A DNA stretch of 64,000 nucleotides from Bolinopsis microptera (taxonomy: Eukaryota; Ctenophora; Tentaculata; Lobata; Bolinopsidae). The stretch lies in NCBI RefSeq assembly GCF_026151205.1, contig NC_087081.1, positions 6,815,246 through 6,879,245 on the forward strand, read 5' to 3'. Both the position numbers and the translations under genes were made by a program. Shown one piece after another: positions 46,795-58,019 of this stretch (positions are counted from its first letter, which is position 1; the number at the start of each line of letters is the position of its first letter). The notes beneath the pieces are model-generated. The model was not told the DNA's origin and did not search any database. It was given only the letters and a program-made list of their open reading frames with translations.

Positions 46795-48682
46795 GTGAGT
46801 ATCGTACCTTATTGTAAAGTTTTAATACCTTAAAAGTTTTTGTTCGCTGCACTCAAAAATATGGAAAAAGTAAAGTTTCTTTAGCTTGTATTAAGATCAA
46901 TCGTTATGCCTAATAATATTAGTAATATTATTAATATTAATGATACTAGTGATTTAGTGGCCTGTAATCGGATGGTTGCAGGTTATTCCTACATTGTACC
47001 TTGGTTGACCCCAGTAATCCATTGGGTCTATGCATGCTTTTCAGTACAAGTTAGAACGAAGTCTTCATGTTATGAAGCCAGGGGTTGGACTGGCTTTTAC
47101 TAATATTTCCATCACGATACATATAATAAATGTAATAGATTTGTAGTGTTGTCATTGGGTCTATACTAATACAGTTCCAATGGTCCACTCAGCTAAAAAA
47201 CGGAAAACCTTGATTCAGGGTTAACTTACTCCCCACACTGTTCTTGGGAGGCCTCGAACAAAAACAGAACTTTAACCGTCCCTGGCTTTATTTATTATCA
47301 TTATTTTAATTTAGTAGTTGCTCACCGAGGTAAAATGAAAATAATAATATGATATCGGAGCCCGGGCCTCGTTTTCAAACTTCCTGAGTAACAAAATTAG
47401 GGTTACGTGATTCTGGCTATTTTCTGAAAATGCGGAGTCTTGGAACTCTTTAGGTGCTCACTCAAATTATTTTATAGATTGTTAAAACTTGAATTTGGAT
47501 AGCTACCGGATGCAATTTCCAGGATCAATAACCTGAAAAAGCTTGTAAATCAAATATGAGTGGCTACTTCTTGGAATTGCTTGATTTCACGACATAATCT
47601 TAAAATGATTGATATATGAATTGTGATTAATTCGCCCTTTGAACTATTGAACCCCTTTGAATAACATCCACTGATTGATAATCAAAGGGTTTTTGGTTCA
47701 AGAGCTCAAAGGAGGATATTTAGGATCAACCAGGATTATAATTAAATTGTTTCCAACTTGCTCTGCGCATAATTATAAATTTTTCTGCTATCATTGTTTT
47801 GTTTGTTTTGTCGATGATCGACGATATTCCCGTATTCCGGCAGTATTAAATAGTTTCGAGTTAGGCGGTGATATTAGAAGGTGAGTAACTATTGACTAAA
47901 CTTTAAAAAATGATCAGAGGTTAAGTTATTTATTGACCAAACTTTGAAGCATGAACAAAGATTTAGTGATTTATTTACTGAATTGTGAAAGTGGAACATC
48001 TGGACATGGAAAGACGGAGTATTTTGTTCAACTCAGTGTCAAACCATGCAGAAAATTACAGTAGCAATACGTAACTATTTTAACAATACGTAACCGTGTA
48101 GCACACTTAATGTACCTAGCTGCTCGAACTTAGTGGTAGGATAACAAAGTGAAAGACTTTAAATTTTGGGGTTTTGTAGAAAAGTAAAGATTGTAACGTA
48201 AATAAAATGGTTAACTCCAGAACTGATCTCTCTCTCAACTAAACATGTGAGTAATAAATTTAAACGTAGAATTCTGTCTCGTCTAAGGTGGGGTGGAATT
48301 TTAAGAGTTGACGGATGAATCGTGACAAAAACTATCAACAAGGTGAACTAAAACGGAAGATCATAAATGGGATGGTGTGTCACGTGATTAACTAAGATAG
48401 GCCTGATTGGATGGCTAATTAAGTGAGTGAAGATTATTGGATTAAGTGGCATGCTTTCTACTGTGCTTGATGACAACCTATGAAACTAACTGATGAGAAA
48501 ATGTAACTTATATGAATTCAGGTGCTGTCGTAGTGACTATTAAACTATTTAATTTTAGGTGTGAGTGAAAAATATTAATTTGCGCACAAACAAAATATCA
48601 ACCATATAAATATTTCTGACCAGTAACTATTTTAGGAATTATGCCCAGATTATAAAGATAATATTAAACCTACACACTGCAC
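46795..48682. other. intron stretch
   Basis: No firm exon. A possible short exon ending GATATTAGAAG|GTGAGT at 47880 has an in-frame stop in the phase required by its neighbours and is not called. Two seeds of the downstream 19-bp repeat lie at about 48065-48100. Parts of 46950-47200 look like a decayed SINE. Confidence 0.4.
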
Positions 48683-48957
48683 AACCGTGTTAACAATAGT
48701 AACCATGTTAACAATACGTAACCGTGTTAACAATACGTAACTAACCATGTTAACAATAGGTAACCATGTTAACAATACGTAACTGTGTTAACAATACGTA
48801 ACCATGTTAACAATACGTAACTAACCATGTTAACAATACGTAACCATGTTAACAATTCGTAACCATGTTAACAATACGTAACCATGTTAACAATTCGTAA
48901 CCATGTTAACAATACGTAACCATGTTAACATTACGTGATCAAGTTAACAATACGTCT
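48683..48957 (+). repeat. 19-bp tandem array centred on GTTAAC
   Basis: About 13-14 copies of a roughly 19-bp unit AACCATGTTAACAATACGT, with some units extended by TAAC. Each holds the palindrome GTTAAC. Early units read CCGTG instead of CCATG. Similar single units lie 600 bp upstream, a likely origin. 48958-50664 holds nothing else recognised. Confidence 0.85.
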
Positions 48958-50664
48958 GAGCAAGACATGTTATGCAATGAAAATCTCTCTACCGATTCAG
49001 TTTTTAATTATATTTCAATATTAACTGAGGTCACAATATGAGCTATAAATGAGGTACAAATGATAAACACCAGTCTCCCGACTATAATATTGCTCGGACA
49101 CACTCGAAAAAATCCAAATTAGCATCAATTATTTGCACTTTGGGTCGCTCCAAAAATTTATACCTAACGCCATGAGGCTGCTCACCCATACGTTATTTAT
49201 AAACGGACAAGATATTTCAGGAGATTATGAGCAACCCTCATGTTACGTTGTTTTATAAATCATTATATTTTGAAATGGAGCCACAGATCCTGATCGAGCT
49301 GTGGATTCTAATGCTCGAACACACAAATTAGTACTGATCATACGAACTCTGCACCCATCTTACTGTTACATTTTCCTAAACGCCCAAAAAGAAACTAACC
49401 AGCTCATATTAGAAATAATCACTGGTTCCAGGCACTGTCTTATGTTTTAACATATTTGCAAATATTTTGAAATTATTTGGTGAGTGTTTTTCAAGGGAAC
49501 GGCATGTTTCTGTCCATGTTTACGGATACTATAAGAATACACTCTTAGTCTTAACTTGCTGGGGTTATCCAGCGGCTTTAATTCAAGTTCGAATCAGGTT
49601 CTGAGCTTTTGCCACGATTTGCTACCTGTAGCCAAGGTACTTCCACGCTAATTAGCTGGGTATATGACAGGATTTAATTCTTATTTACTTTGAAGAGAGT
49701 GGAGACTTCACGTTTTACTTTGAGCAAATCTAGTTGTTTATTTGATTTCGTCGTGCTATGTTTACTTGTTTTACAATACAAGGCTTCATCAGTAGAAAAC
49801 CTTGTAATCTTTCACGGTATAATATGACTTGATTACAGTAAGTTTGAGTTGTCAGTCAAATTACTTATTATCTTAGAATATTATATTTAGACCAATAGCT
49901 AGGCTGCACAAATTCTAAATATCATATTATAGAAGCTGCAAACTAAGTAGATTAGGAACAATCAACTTGTGTTTGATCGAATTGACTCAAAACTCTTTGT
50001 TATGGTCTGGAGTTAAACAAATATATCTCAAACAGTTCCTGATGATGCACTGAAAAACATTTACAAGATTGAACAACTTATAGCTACAACTTATAGCTAC
50101 TCCTATCCATAAGATTTATACATGTAAAAAGAACAAAAATTCAGAAAATAAGATGCACGGAATGAATCCACAAGAAACGTTTAAATTTTTTTGTGAGCAA
50201 GAAGCTTCTCAAGTTTCGAATAACTTAAGAACTTAGTTTTAGCGACAAAAATACCTCCGTCCCGAAAAATATTTTTATTTTCATTCAAACTTAAAAAATT
50301 GTTCACGCAACGGCCAAATTGTTTCGTCCAACCTGCTGACTTGTTTTTAAATTTGAACAACTTCTTCACCACTCACCAGCTTGAAATCTATCAGCTCGAG
50401 GTCGGCATGTATTTGCTTTGTAGAGTATTTCGGCCAGGAAGATATTTTGTATTTTGTGCATGTTCATGTTGACATTTTATGTTTTACAACAAGATTGATT
50501 AATCTCTAAAAGAAGGTGCTTGCTAAGAAACAGCGTGATATATAACGTGATATATAACGTGATGTTTATTGTGATTAGTTCTTATAACTTTACCGACAGT
50601 CCCGCTACAATTTCCCACAAGCTGCTCTATTTTCTTATTATTAGTATTATCTTCTTATCTATTA

Positions 50665-52716
50665 TTCTTCTCCTCCCTCTTCTTCTCCCTCTTCTCCCTC
50701 TTCTCCTCCCTCTTCTCCTCCCTCTTCTCCTCCCTCTTCTCCTCCCTCTTCACCTTCCTCTTCACCTTCCTCTTCTTCTCCCTCTTCTCCTCCCTCTTCT
50801 CCTCCCTCTTCTCCTCCCTCTTCTCCTCCCTCTTCTCCTCCCTCTTCTCCTCCCTCTTCTCCTCCCTCTTCTCCTCCCTCTTCTCCTCCCTCTTCTCCTC
50901 CCTCTTCTCCTCCCTCTTCTCCTCCCTCTTCTCCTCCCTCTTCTCCTCCCTCTTCTCCTCCCTCTTCTCCTCCCTCTTCTCCTCCCTCTTCTCCTCCCTC
51001 TTCTCCTCCCTCTTCTCCTCCCTCTTCTTCTCCCTCTTCTTCTCCCTCTTCTCCTCCCTCTTCTTCTCCCTCTTCTCCTCCCTCTTCTCCTCCCTCTTCT
51101 CCTCCCTCTTCTCCTCCCTCTTCTCCTCCCTCTTCTTCTCCCTCTTCTCCTCCCTCTTCTCCTCCCTCTTCTTCTCCCTCTTCTCCTCCCTCTTCTCCTC
51201 CCTCTTCTCCTCCCTCTTCTCCTCCCTCTTCTTCTCCCTCTTCTCCACCCTCTTCTCCTCCCTCTTCTCCTCCCCCTTCTCCTCCCCCTTCTCCTCCCTC
51301 TTCTCCTCCCTTCTCCTCCCTCTTCTCCTCCCTCTTCTCCTCCCTCTTCTCCTCCCTCTTCTTCTCCCTCTTCTCCTCCTTCTTCTTCTCCTCACTCTTC
51401 TTCTCCCTCTTCTCCTCCCTCTTCTCCTCCCTCTTCTCCTCCCTCTTCTCCTCCCTCTTCTCCTCCCTCTTCTCCTCCCTCTTCTCCTCCCTCTTCTCCT
51501 CCCTCTTCTCCTCCCTCTTCTCCTCCCTCTTCTCCTCCCTCTTCTCCTCCCTCTTCTCCTCCCTCTTCTCCTCCCTCTTCTCCTCCCTCTTCTCCTCCCT
51601 CTTCTTCTCCCTCTTCTTCTCCCTCTTCTTCTCCCTCTTCTCCTCCCTCTTCTCCTCCCTCTTCTTCTCCCTCTTCTCCTCCCTCTTCACCTTCCTCTTC
51701 ACCTTCCTCTTCTTCTCCCTCTTCTCCTCCCTCTTCTCCTCCCTCTTCTCCTCCCTCTTCTCCTCCCTCTTCTCCTCCCTCTTCTCCTCCCTCTTCTCCT
51801 CCCTCTTCTCCTCCCTCTTCTCCTCCCTCTTCTCCTCCCTCTTCTCCTCCCTCTTCTCCTCCCTCTTCTCCTCCCTCTTCACCTCCCTCTTCTCCTCCCT
51901 CTTCACCTTCCTCTTCTTCTCCCTCTTCTCCTCCCTCTTCTCTTCCCTCTTCTCCTCCCTCTTCTCCTCCCCCTTCTCCTCTTCCTTCTCCTCCCTCTTC
52001 TCCTCCCTTCTCCTCCCTCTTCTCCTCCCTCTTCTCCTCCCTCTTCTCCTCCCTCTTCTCCTCCCTCTTCTTCTCCCTCTTCTCCTCCATCTTCTCCTCC
52101 CTCTTCTCCTCACTCTTCTTCTCCCTCTTCTCCTCCCTCTTCTCCTCCCTCTTCTCCTCCCTCTTCTCCTCCCTCTTCTCCTCCTTCTTCTCCTCCCTCT
52201 TCTCCTCCCTCTTCTTCTCCCTCTTCTTCTCCCTCTTCTCCTCCCTCTTCTCCTCCCTCTTCTTCTCCCTATTCTCCTCCCTCTTCTCCTCCCTCTTCTT
52301 CTCCTTCTTCTCCTCCCTCTTCTCCTCCCTCTTCTTCTCCCTCTTCTCCTCCCTCTTCTCCTCCCTCTTCTTCTCCTTCTTCTCCTCCCTCTTCTCCTCC
52401 CTCTTCTCCTCCCTCTTCTCCTCCCTCTTCTCCTCCCTCTTCTTCTCCCTCTTCTCCTCCCTCTTCTTCTCCCTCTTCTCCTCCCTCTTCTCCCCCCTCT
52501 TCTTCTCCCTCTTCTCCTCCCTCTTCTCCTCCCTCTTCTTCTCCCTCTTCTCCTCCCTCTTCTCCTCCCTCTTCTCCTCCCTCTTCTTCTCCCTCTTCTC
52601 CTCCTTCTTCGCCTCCATCTTCTCCTCCCTCTTCTTCTCCCTCTTCTCCCTCTTCTCCTCCTCCATCTTCTCCTCCTTCTTCTCCTCCCTTCTTCTCCCT
52701 CTTCTCCTCCCTCTTC
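50665..52716 (+). repeat. 2-kb polypyrimidine tract, 12-bp units CTTCTCCTCCCT
   Basis: About 2050 bases are C and T except for roughly a dozen A and one G. Variants CTTCTTCTCCCT and CTTCACCTTCCT are interspersed. The tract lies in the intron between 46794 and 57175, so the transcript would carry 2 kb of almost pure pyrimidine. All long open frames across it (Leu-Pro, Ser-Pro, Glu-Lys-Arg or Glu-Gly repeats) follow from the unit and are not genes. Confidence 0.95.
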
Positions 52717-53911
52717 AATTTTTCATAACACTTAATTCTGATTCTGAGCTTTGATCGGTTGCAATACAGACAGCTGATAATATTATGTTAATCGGTGCCA
52801 AGTGTCAACACAGCAGCTGTGGATTATAACTGATCCCTACCAGGGTTCTTTTGCGATAGTGTAAACGCGACAACTAGCGCTGGATGGCGACAACTAGTAC
52901 AAACTATAATTCAGATCTGTAATAATTGTGATGATATTAGGTAAGATGCCTCCTTTAAGTTTAACACTTTTCTAGATGTCAACGAAGACAATTTTCTAAG
53001 ATTTTGATTATTACTATTAGTGAGTTTCTTATTTTAACAAGGGAAGGAGTAGTTAGTTAAAGAAAATCATCAGTTCTTGTTCAGCTTTCAATATGCGAGC
53101 AAATCTATTTTTGCAGTCTATGATATCATGTATAAAACCTTTTCTTTAACATACGCCTATATGTCAACGATACTTAGATAAGATAACAAGTTGTTTAAAC
53201 TAAGTTATAACTTAGTTTAAATACGAGTTCACTATTCAGTTATGTTGTTGTTAAAGGAATACCGCCCGTTTATCAGGAATTTGGATTTTCAATATTCTAG
53301 ACTAGTATATATATCAATTTTAATTTGACCCTAGAAACTGGAAGTTTCACCTTATAGAAACCTAGACATTACGCTTTATTGTGTGTCCATTGTTCGTGTG
53401 TCACCATTAAAATCCATTTTAGAATGACTAATTAGTTTAGGGACAGCTTCCTTTAAACACAGTGTAGTTTAAATGGTTAGAAAAGTTTATAAATTGTTTA
53501 GTTCGTCGCAAAGGATTAGTTTGGGGCTGTTCAAAATTTTGTGCCCAAATTTTGTGCTAATACGTGTGTTGTTTAGTCCTCCCCTTTTTTGTCAGTATTT
53601 TTAATCGTAAATATCGTGTATTAATGAAATCGGCGTCAACATTTGATACTCTAAAAGCCTAAAGCGCTACCAACGTTTTCTTAATACTATGTGAGTGTTT
53701 GACTATTTTACGATCAAAATAGCAAAAACAGCATACCTCGACCTTTACCGATTATGAAGCCTACCAAAGCACACGGTGCCCGTAAAAATCACACCACACA
53801 CGAAGTTCTAGCTAGAGCTTTCTTCAGAATTTAAGAGGAGGTCTAGAATCTCGATGTACTACCAATTAAGTTCTGCCTTGTATGTGACCATAGGTGGTAA
53901 ATGGTTACCAG
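52717..53911. other. intron stretch with a perfect palindrome
   Basis: AT-rich, no exon seen. A perfect 28-bp palindrome of two 14-bp halves (TTTAAACTAAGTTA / TAACTTAGTTTAAA) lies at 53194-53221. Confidence 0.5.
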
Positions 53912-54244
53912 CATAGTTGGTTCGTGCGTTGCTTTTCAAGGAAAAGTGCGTTTAGTTCGTGAAGATTTGTTCGTGCGTATAAGTGCGGTAAAGTGCGTTA
54001 CGTGCGTCTGCCTTTACATTACGAGGTTTACGAATTTAAAAATGCACGTGCAGCTACACCAGTCTTTTCAGATGCACTGATATTGCGCAGATTACCGTGG
54101 ATATATACAAGTTTCTCCACTTTTTCCGTGCCCACGCACTGATTTGTTAGAAACAGATTTAAAAGTGCGTTAAAAAAAATTTGTGCGTAAAATGTGTTCG
54201 GTTTTAAAACTAAAAGTTGGTTTAGTGCGCACGAACCAACTATG
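53912..54244. mobile_element. hAT-like MITE, 333 bp, with GTGCGT subrepeats
   Basis: The terminal inverted repeat CATAGTTGGTTCGTGCG is perfect at both ends. The flanks GTTACCAG (53904-53911) and ATTACCAG (54245-54252) give an 8-bp duplication with one mismatch. The interior has many GTGCGT/AGTGCGTT motifs on both sides. No coding sequence. A C-run of about 24 follows at 54304-54328. Confidence 0.8.
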
Positions 54245-54328
54245 ATTACCAGGCCACTGACGTTATTAAGAAGTTTACCACCACCACCGACCACCACTAC
54301 CTTCCCCCACCCCCCCCCCCCCCCCCCA

Positions 54329-55669
54329 ATCGACCTTATTATTAATACCTGCCTCTTTACACAGTATCTCTGCTTAGTCTACGACAAATTGAAATCAGCA
54401 AATATTCATCAGCAGTCTTTCGTTAGTTTACAATAAAACATTAATTATTCTGGCTCCAAGCAATATATGTATTCAACTGGATACAGTTTCAAGTGTACAA
54501 ATCTTAATTTAATGGATTAAACCACAATGCCGTTTATATCATTGAAATTAAATTGATTCTTGCGGAAGGAATTCATTAACATACCGTCTACGGTCTACTG
54601 CAGAGATTACTGATTCATGGTTACATTAAAATAGCCACAAGTGTTCGTAATTTACATTGTAATCGCTAAAAACGACCGGTTGTCCCGGTTTACGGTTGGT
54701 TATCTGGCAACAGAATCCGCGTCACCGTGCGGTGACAAAAAGATGTCATCAACAGCTATTTGGCGCCCACAAGTGTTCTGGTTTGGTGAAGGATTAGTGA
54801 TGTACAGGTGATGTACACGTGATGTACACGTGGTGTATAATAGTGGTAATGTGGTGTTTATTAGATTTGCTTGTTGAGGTATACTAGGAGTGTTCACGCC
54901 TTGTCAAATACGACTGACGTGAGTCCAGTGTAAGATTAATAATCTTTATTAAGGAATTTAAAGTGATTATATCGGACATTTAGGCATTATTTACTCCTCT
55001 GCAGAAAGGTTCGATCATTAAATCCTTTTAGCTATATCAAAATAATCGGAGTTCATTTTCACTGCGACCAAGGAGCCCTGATCAGAAGTAAGATTGCAAA
55101 ATAAATAATATTATAAACAGCTTTCAACGTCAGACGAGTTTAACGTTATCTAGGGTTTAATAGTATCGACCATAAGTGTGCAACGGAGAACATTTCACTT
55201 TAATTTTAAGGTTCGTTAAACTTAATGGAATTTACCAAAAGTCAATTTTATATTTTCTTCTCATAATTCGGTCAGTTTTGATTTACAGTCATGAAGGTGA
55301 GCCGTGAGTTGGACAGAAACCCTCAGTGCCCGTAATATATTCGCAACATTGTCTCCTAACGATCAATATATGGCTAGTGTGAGGATACATCGTAACTCGT
55401 GTTACGACGTAACACAAAAAGGCGGTTCTTCCTTGGCGAGCAGCCAGTGAAAAACGGAACATCTGCCACGTGATGCTAAATACTGAAATGTTCACTACTA
55501 CTACTACTACTACTATGTCGGAACTAAGTCCGATGAAATGTTCAGTCATAATCTATAATCGTTCCTTTTAGTAAATCCAAACAAATCCACAATTTCTTGT
55601 TTGGACTTGTTAAGCTCGTAAGGTAAGTTCAGTTTTGGATAATATACTTTCTTTCGGGTGTGTATTGTG
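54329..55669. other. intron stretch, nothing firm
   Basis: No supported exon or complete element. A (CTA)n run lies at 55495-55515 and short GTGATGTACACGTG repeats at about 54797-54835. Confidence 0.4.
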
Positions 55670-56601
55670 CAGGGATCGGAATTTTGTCCCGGCCGGGACC
55701 GCGGGACCGGGATGAAACTGAAATCCCGGCCGGGATCGGGATCAGCTTAATCCCGGCCTTAACGGCCACGGGTGATACTCGTAAAATATCTGTTCCATAG
55801 GACCGTCGACGAGTCCAACTCGGCGCGCGTCCTGGTAGGTTGTAAACCTACAATCCCGGCCGGAACCGGGACCGGAATTTTCAGGATATTTCTATGTTGA
55901 AATGGAACCTTCGTACAAAGGGTCCATTGACCAATCTAATAAGTACTAACTACAAGTTCATTCATGATACATATCTTCGGATGAAGATGAGCCTGAAATC
56001 TAATTTTTTTTTTTTTTTTATCTAGACACTTATTTTACTTCGGTGTATTCCAACAGCCACAATGTTACACAAGTGCAACCAGCCAATTACAGGAAGCCGA
56101 AGGATCTTTTTGGCCAGTGACGGTTAAGGTAGTGTGTACCATACTTTCTTCGTCCGAGACTTTGCTGCAATGTGCAGCTCCTCATTTAACCCTCACACCC
56201 GATTTCTCGAGTATTCGGCTGAGTAGACCGGGGGGCTGCATAGACCACTCATGATCCTTAGCTGAACGTCGACGACGCTCACCCCACGACCAGGCAGTCA
56301 GTGGGTTTCGAACTCGCAACCTAACGATTGTAAGACAGGCGTTCTAACCAACTGCGCTACCTGGCCGCTAAATCAATCCTTCGAGTTTCGATTTTCATTT
56401 TGATTAGTTCGATTCTTAACAGTCGTTTCATTTGTCTAAGTCAAAGTAAAAAAAATATGAATTTGAAGCTAAATTGGATTAAAAAGATCGAAATTCTGTT
56501 TTAAAAATCCCGGCTAATATCCCGGCCAAAACGGTTATCCCGGCCGGGACCGGGACCGAAAAAAAAAGCCAAATCCCGGCCGGGATCCCGGTCGAGCTCT
56601 G
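55670..56601. mobile_element. GC-rich hAT-like element, 932 bp, host of a nested SINE
   Basis: Ends CAGGGATCGGAATTTTGTCC and, inverted, CAGAGCTCGACCGGGATCCC. The flanks GTATTGTG (55662-55669) and ATATTGTA (56602-56609) agree at six of eight positions, an aged 8-bp target duplication. Both ends are packed with the palindrome CCCGGCCGGGA (at least eight occurrences), standing out from the AT-rich surroundings. SINE copy B sits inside. No transposase frame is seen. Confidence 0.75.
56002..56369 (-). mobile_element. tRNA-derived SINE, copy B, nested in the hAT-like element
   Basis: On the minus strand, the head (56369-56283) has an A box TAGCGCAGTTGG and a B box AGTTCGAAACC, with acceptor-like ends GGCCAGG / CCTGGTC and mismatches in the anticodon stem. 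The body shares copy A's core (AGCTAAGGATC, TCTATGC, ACTCAGCCGAAT, GAGGGTTAAATGAGG). It ends in a poly(A) run, seen as about 16 T at 56004-56019. Confidence 0.85.
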
Positions 56602-57174
56602 ATATTGTATTAAGAGGCTCGTTAGTCAATGCAGAGGCAGCTATTGAGGGCGTCTGCCGTCCAGGCGTCCGTGGACGCCCTGGAATTATTATCTGGTGCT
56701 TGAAACAAATAATAATCATTTAATCTGATGTCAGTGCTATTTACAGTATTTATTCGCGTTGATAAGTAGTTCCTTAATATGCATCAAGAAATTTACATAT
56801 AGATTCAAGTTTCTAGGGGCCGCATTGCAATTATGGTCTCAGAACCTTGTTAAACTTAATAACATCGAATATTGTCACTGAGATCATATCATGATTAATG
56901 ATTATATGAGACCATTATCAACCTTTTTTTAACAGATTTGTTATTTTGATCACGTTTGTAAATAAAGAGCAGGTAAGGAAATGTGTGGTTATTAAAACAC
57001 TATTTTTTATGATCGTGTATGTGTATTTTATGTCATTTTCTCTCTTATCCCTATAATCAAATATCTGTAATTCAGCTTTTTTTGTTTAACAGTAACAAAA
57101 AATGTGTTCTTGAATTCTGTACAGATATATAAAAGTTGAATTACAAGGCAACTGCATACAAATCTTTTCAACAG
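56602..57174. other. intron 3' end before the last exons
   Basis: AT-rich, nothing recognised apart from the pyrimidine-rich acceptor CTTTTCAACAG just before 57175. Confidence 0.4.
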
Positions 57175-57411
57175 CAAAGTGCTAAAATCTAAAAAACTGG
57201 TTTCATGTAAAGCAAAAGCTGCAAAGAGTATGTTTCTTAAATCAGTCAAGGTCTCTGAGCTGAAAGGTATTTTAGCGCGAACATGCTTTCAGGCTTTCTT
57301 CTGTTCACTTAATTTCATTTCCAGATGCAGAGTTCAGACGATTGTTCTGAGTTTAATAAGAACTGTTTCAACATTTCCGCTGTTGAGTCATGGACTTCTT
57401 CGCTACCGTAA
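57175..57411 (+). CDS. last two exons of the large plus-strand gene
   Basis: Exon 57175-57250 (acceptor TTTTCAACAG; donor GTCTCT, weak) encodes KVLKSKKLVSCKAKAAKSMF and LKSVK. One base completes the phase-2 codon left by 46794. Exon 57325-57411 (strong acceptor TTTCATTTCCAG) adds 28 residues, MQSSDDCSEFNKNCFNISAV and a short tail, then TAA. So a basic segment is followed by a short acidic C-terminus. If the intron is retained, a 122-codon frame runs to 57547, which is an alternative end. An AATAAA follows at 57749. No family is recognised. Confidence 0.55.
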
Positions 57412-57748
57412 CAATCGGATAAAGAGTGAAGCGGATAGTCAGCTTCTTGGGATTGTCAGAAGCTGGTTAAAATCCGTAGTTGTTGTTTTCGGCAGATCTT
57501 TTGGTATTGCAACACCCATGTCATCACCTACGAGAGAGTTTGCTTAGATTATGAACCGCTTATATCATATATGGGGCTATATGTATCATGCTTACTTAAT
57601 GGTACTATAAGAAACACAACCACAACAGTCAGATCACTATTTGATAAAGCACGCTCTTAATGGTGATAATTTAATTAACATTATCACAATACCGGTCTTG
57701 CCAGTGCAGCAAAATCCCGGCGGTAGTGCAGCAAAATCGGTAGTTATG

Positions 57749-57754
57749 AATAAA
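57749..57754 (+). terminator. polyadenylation signal AATAAA
   Basis: AATAAA about 340 bases after the stop at 57411. It lies between two convergent genes: the receptor on the other strand stops at 58020 and has a candidate ATTAAA near 57668, so the two 3' untranslated regions may overlap. Confidence 0.45.
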
Positions 57755-57805
57755 TATACTGACAATGAGGGCAGGTCGGGAGAGACGTCGTTACAGTTGT
57801 GCTCA

Positions 57806-57852
57806 GGAGACTGGAGACTGGAGACTGGAGACTGGAGACTGGAGACTGGAGA
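57806..57852 (+). repeat. 7-bp tandem repeat (GGAGACT)n
   Basis: Six to seven copies of GGAGACT just after the polyadenylation signal, in the gap between two convergent genes. Confidence 0.8.
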
Positions 57853-58019
57853 CGGTCCATATCGCGCTCTTTGCTAGTTCCGACCTGAGGGGTGAAGTTG
57901 TTACATAGTTGTAAGTAAGACTAGGTCCGATATCTGCATGGCTGTCAATTCATTGAAGCCGTCGATCAAGCCTGATAAAGTTAAGCAGGTTAGTAGTGTT
58001 GGTGCAAAATGATCGTAAC

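Noticed and set aside
46950-47200. Third SINE copy (GTGGCCTGTAATCGG..., CCATTGGGTCTATGC)
   Set aside because: Partial resemblance to the shared core only; A and B boxes are not both present, so it is too decayed to call.
47800-47880. Extra exon ending GATATTAGAAG|GTGAGT
   Set aside because: A good donor, but the phase required by the exon ending at 46794 meets a stop at once, and 46794 joins well to 57175.
50520-52754. Very long open frames (744 codons plus, and several minus) over the CT tract
   Set aside because: They follow directly from a stop-free 12-bp repeat, in several frames and both strands, and consist only of the repeat's translations.
56501-56719. Minus-strand frame rich in Gly-Arg-Asp-Pro
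   Set aside because: It is the translation of CCCGGCCGGGA palindromes in the hAT-like element.
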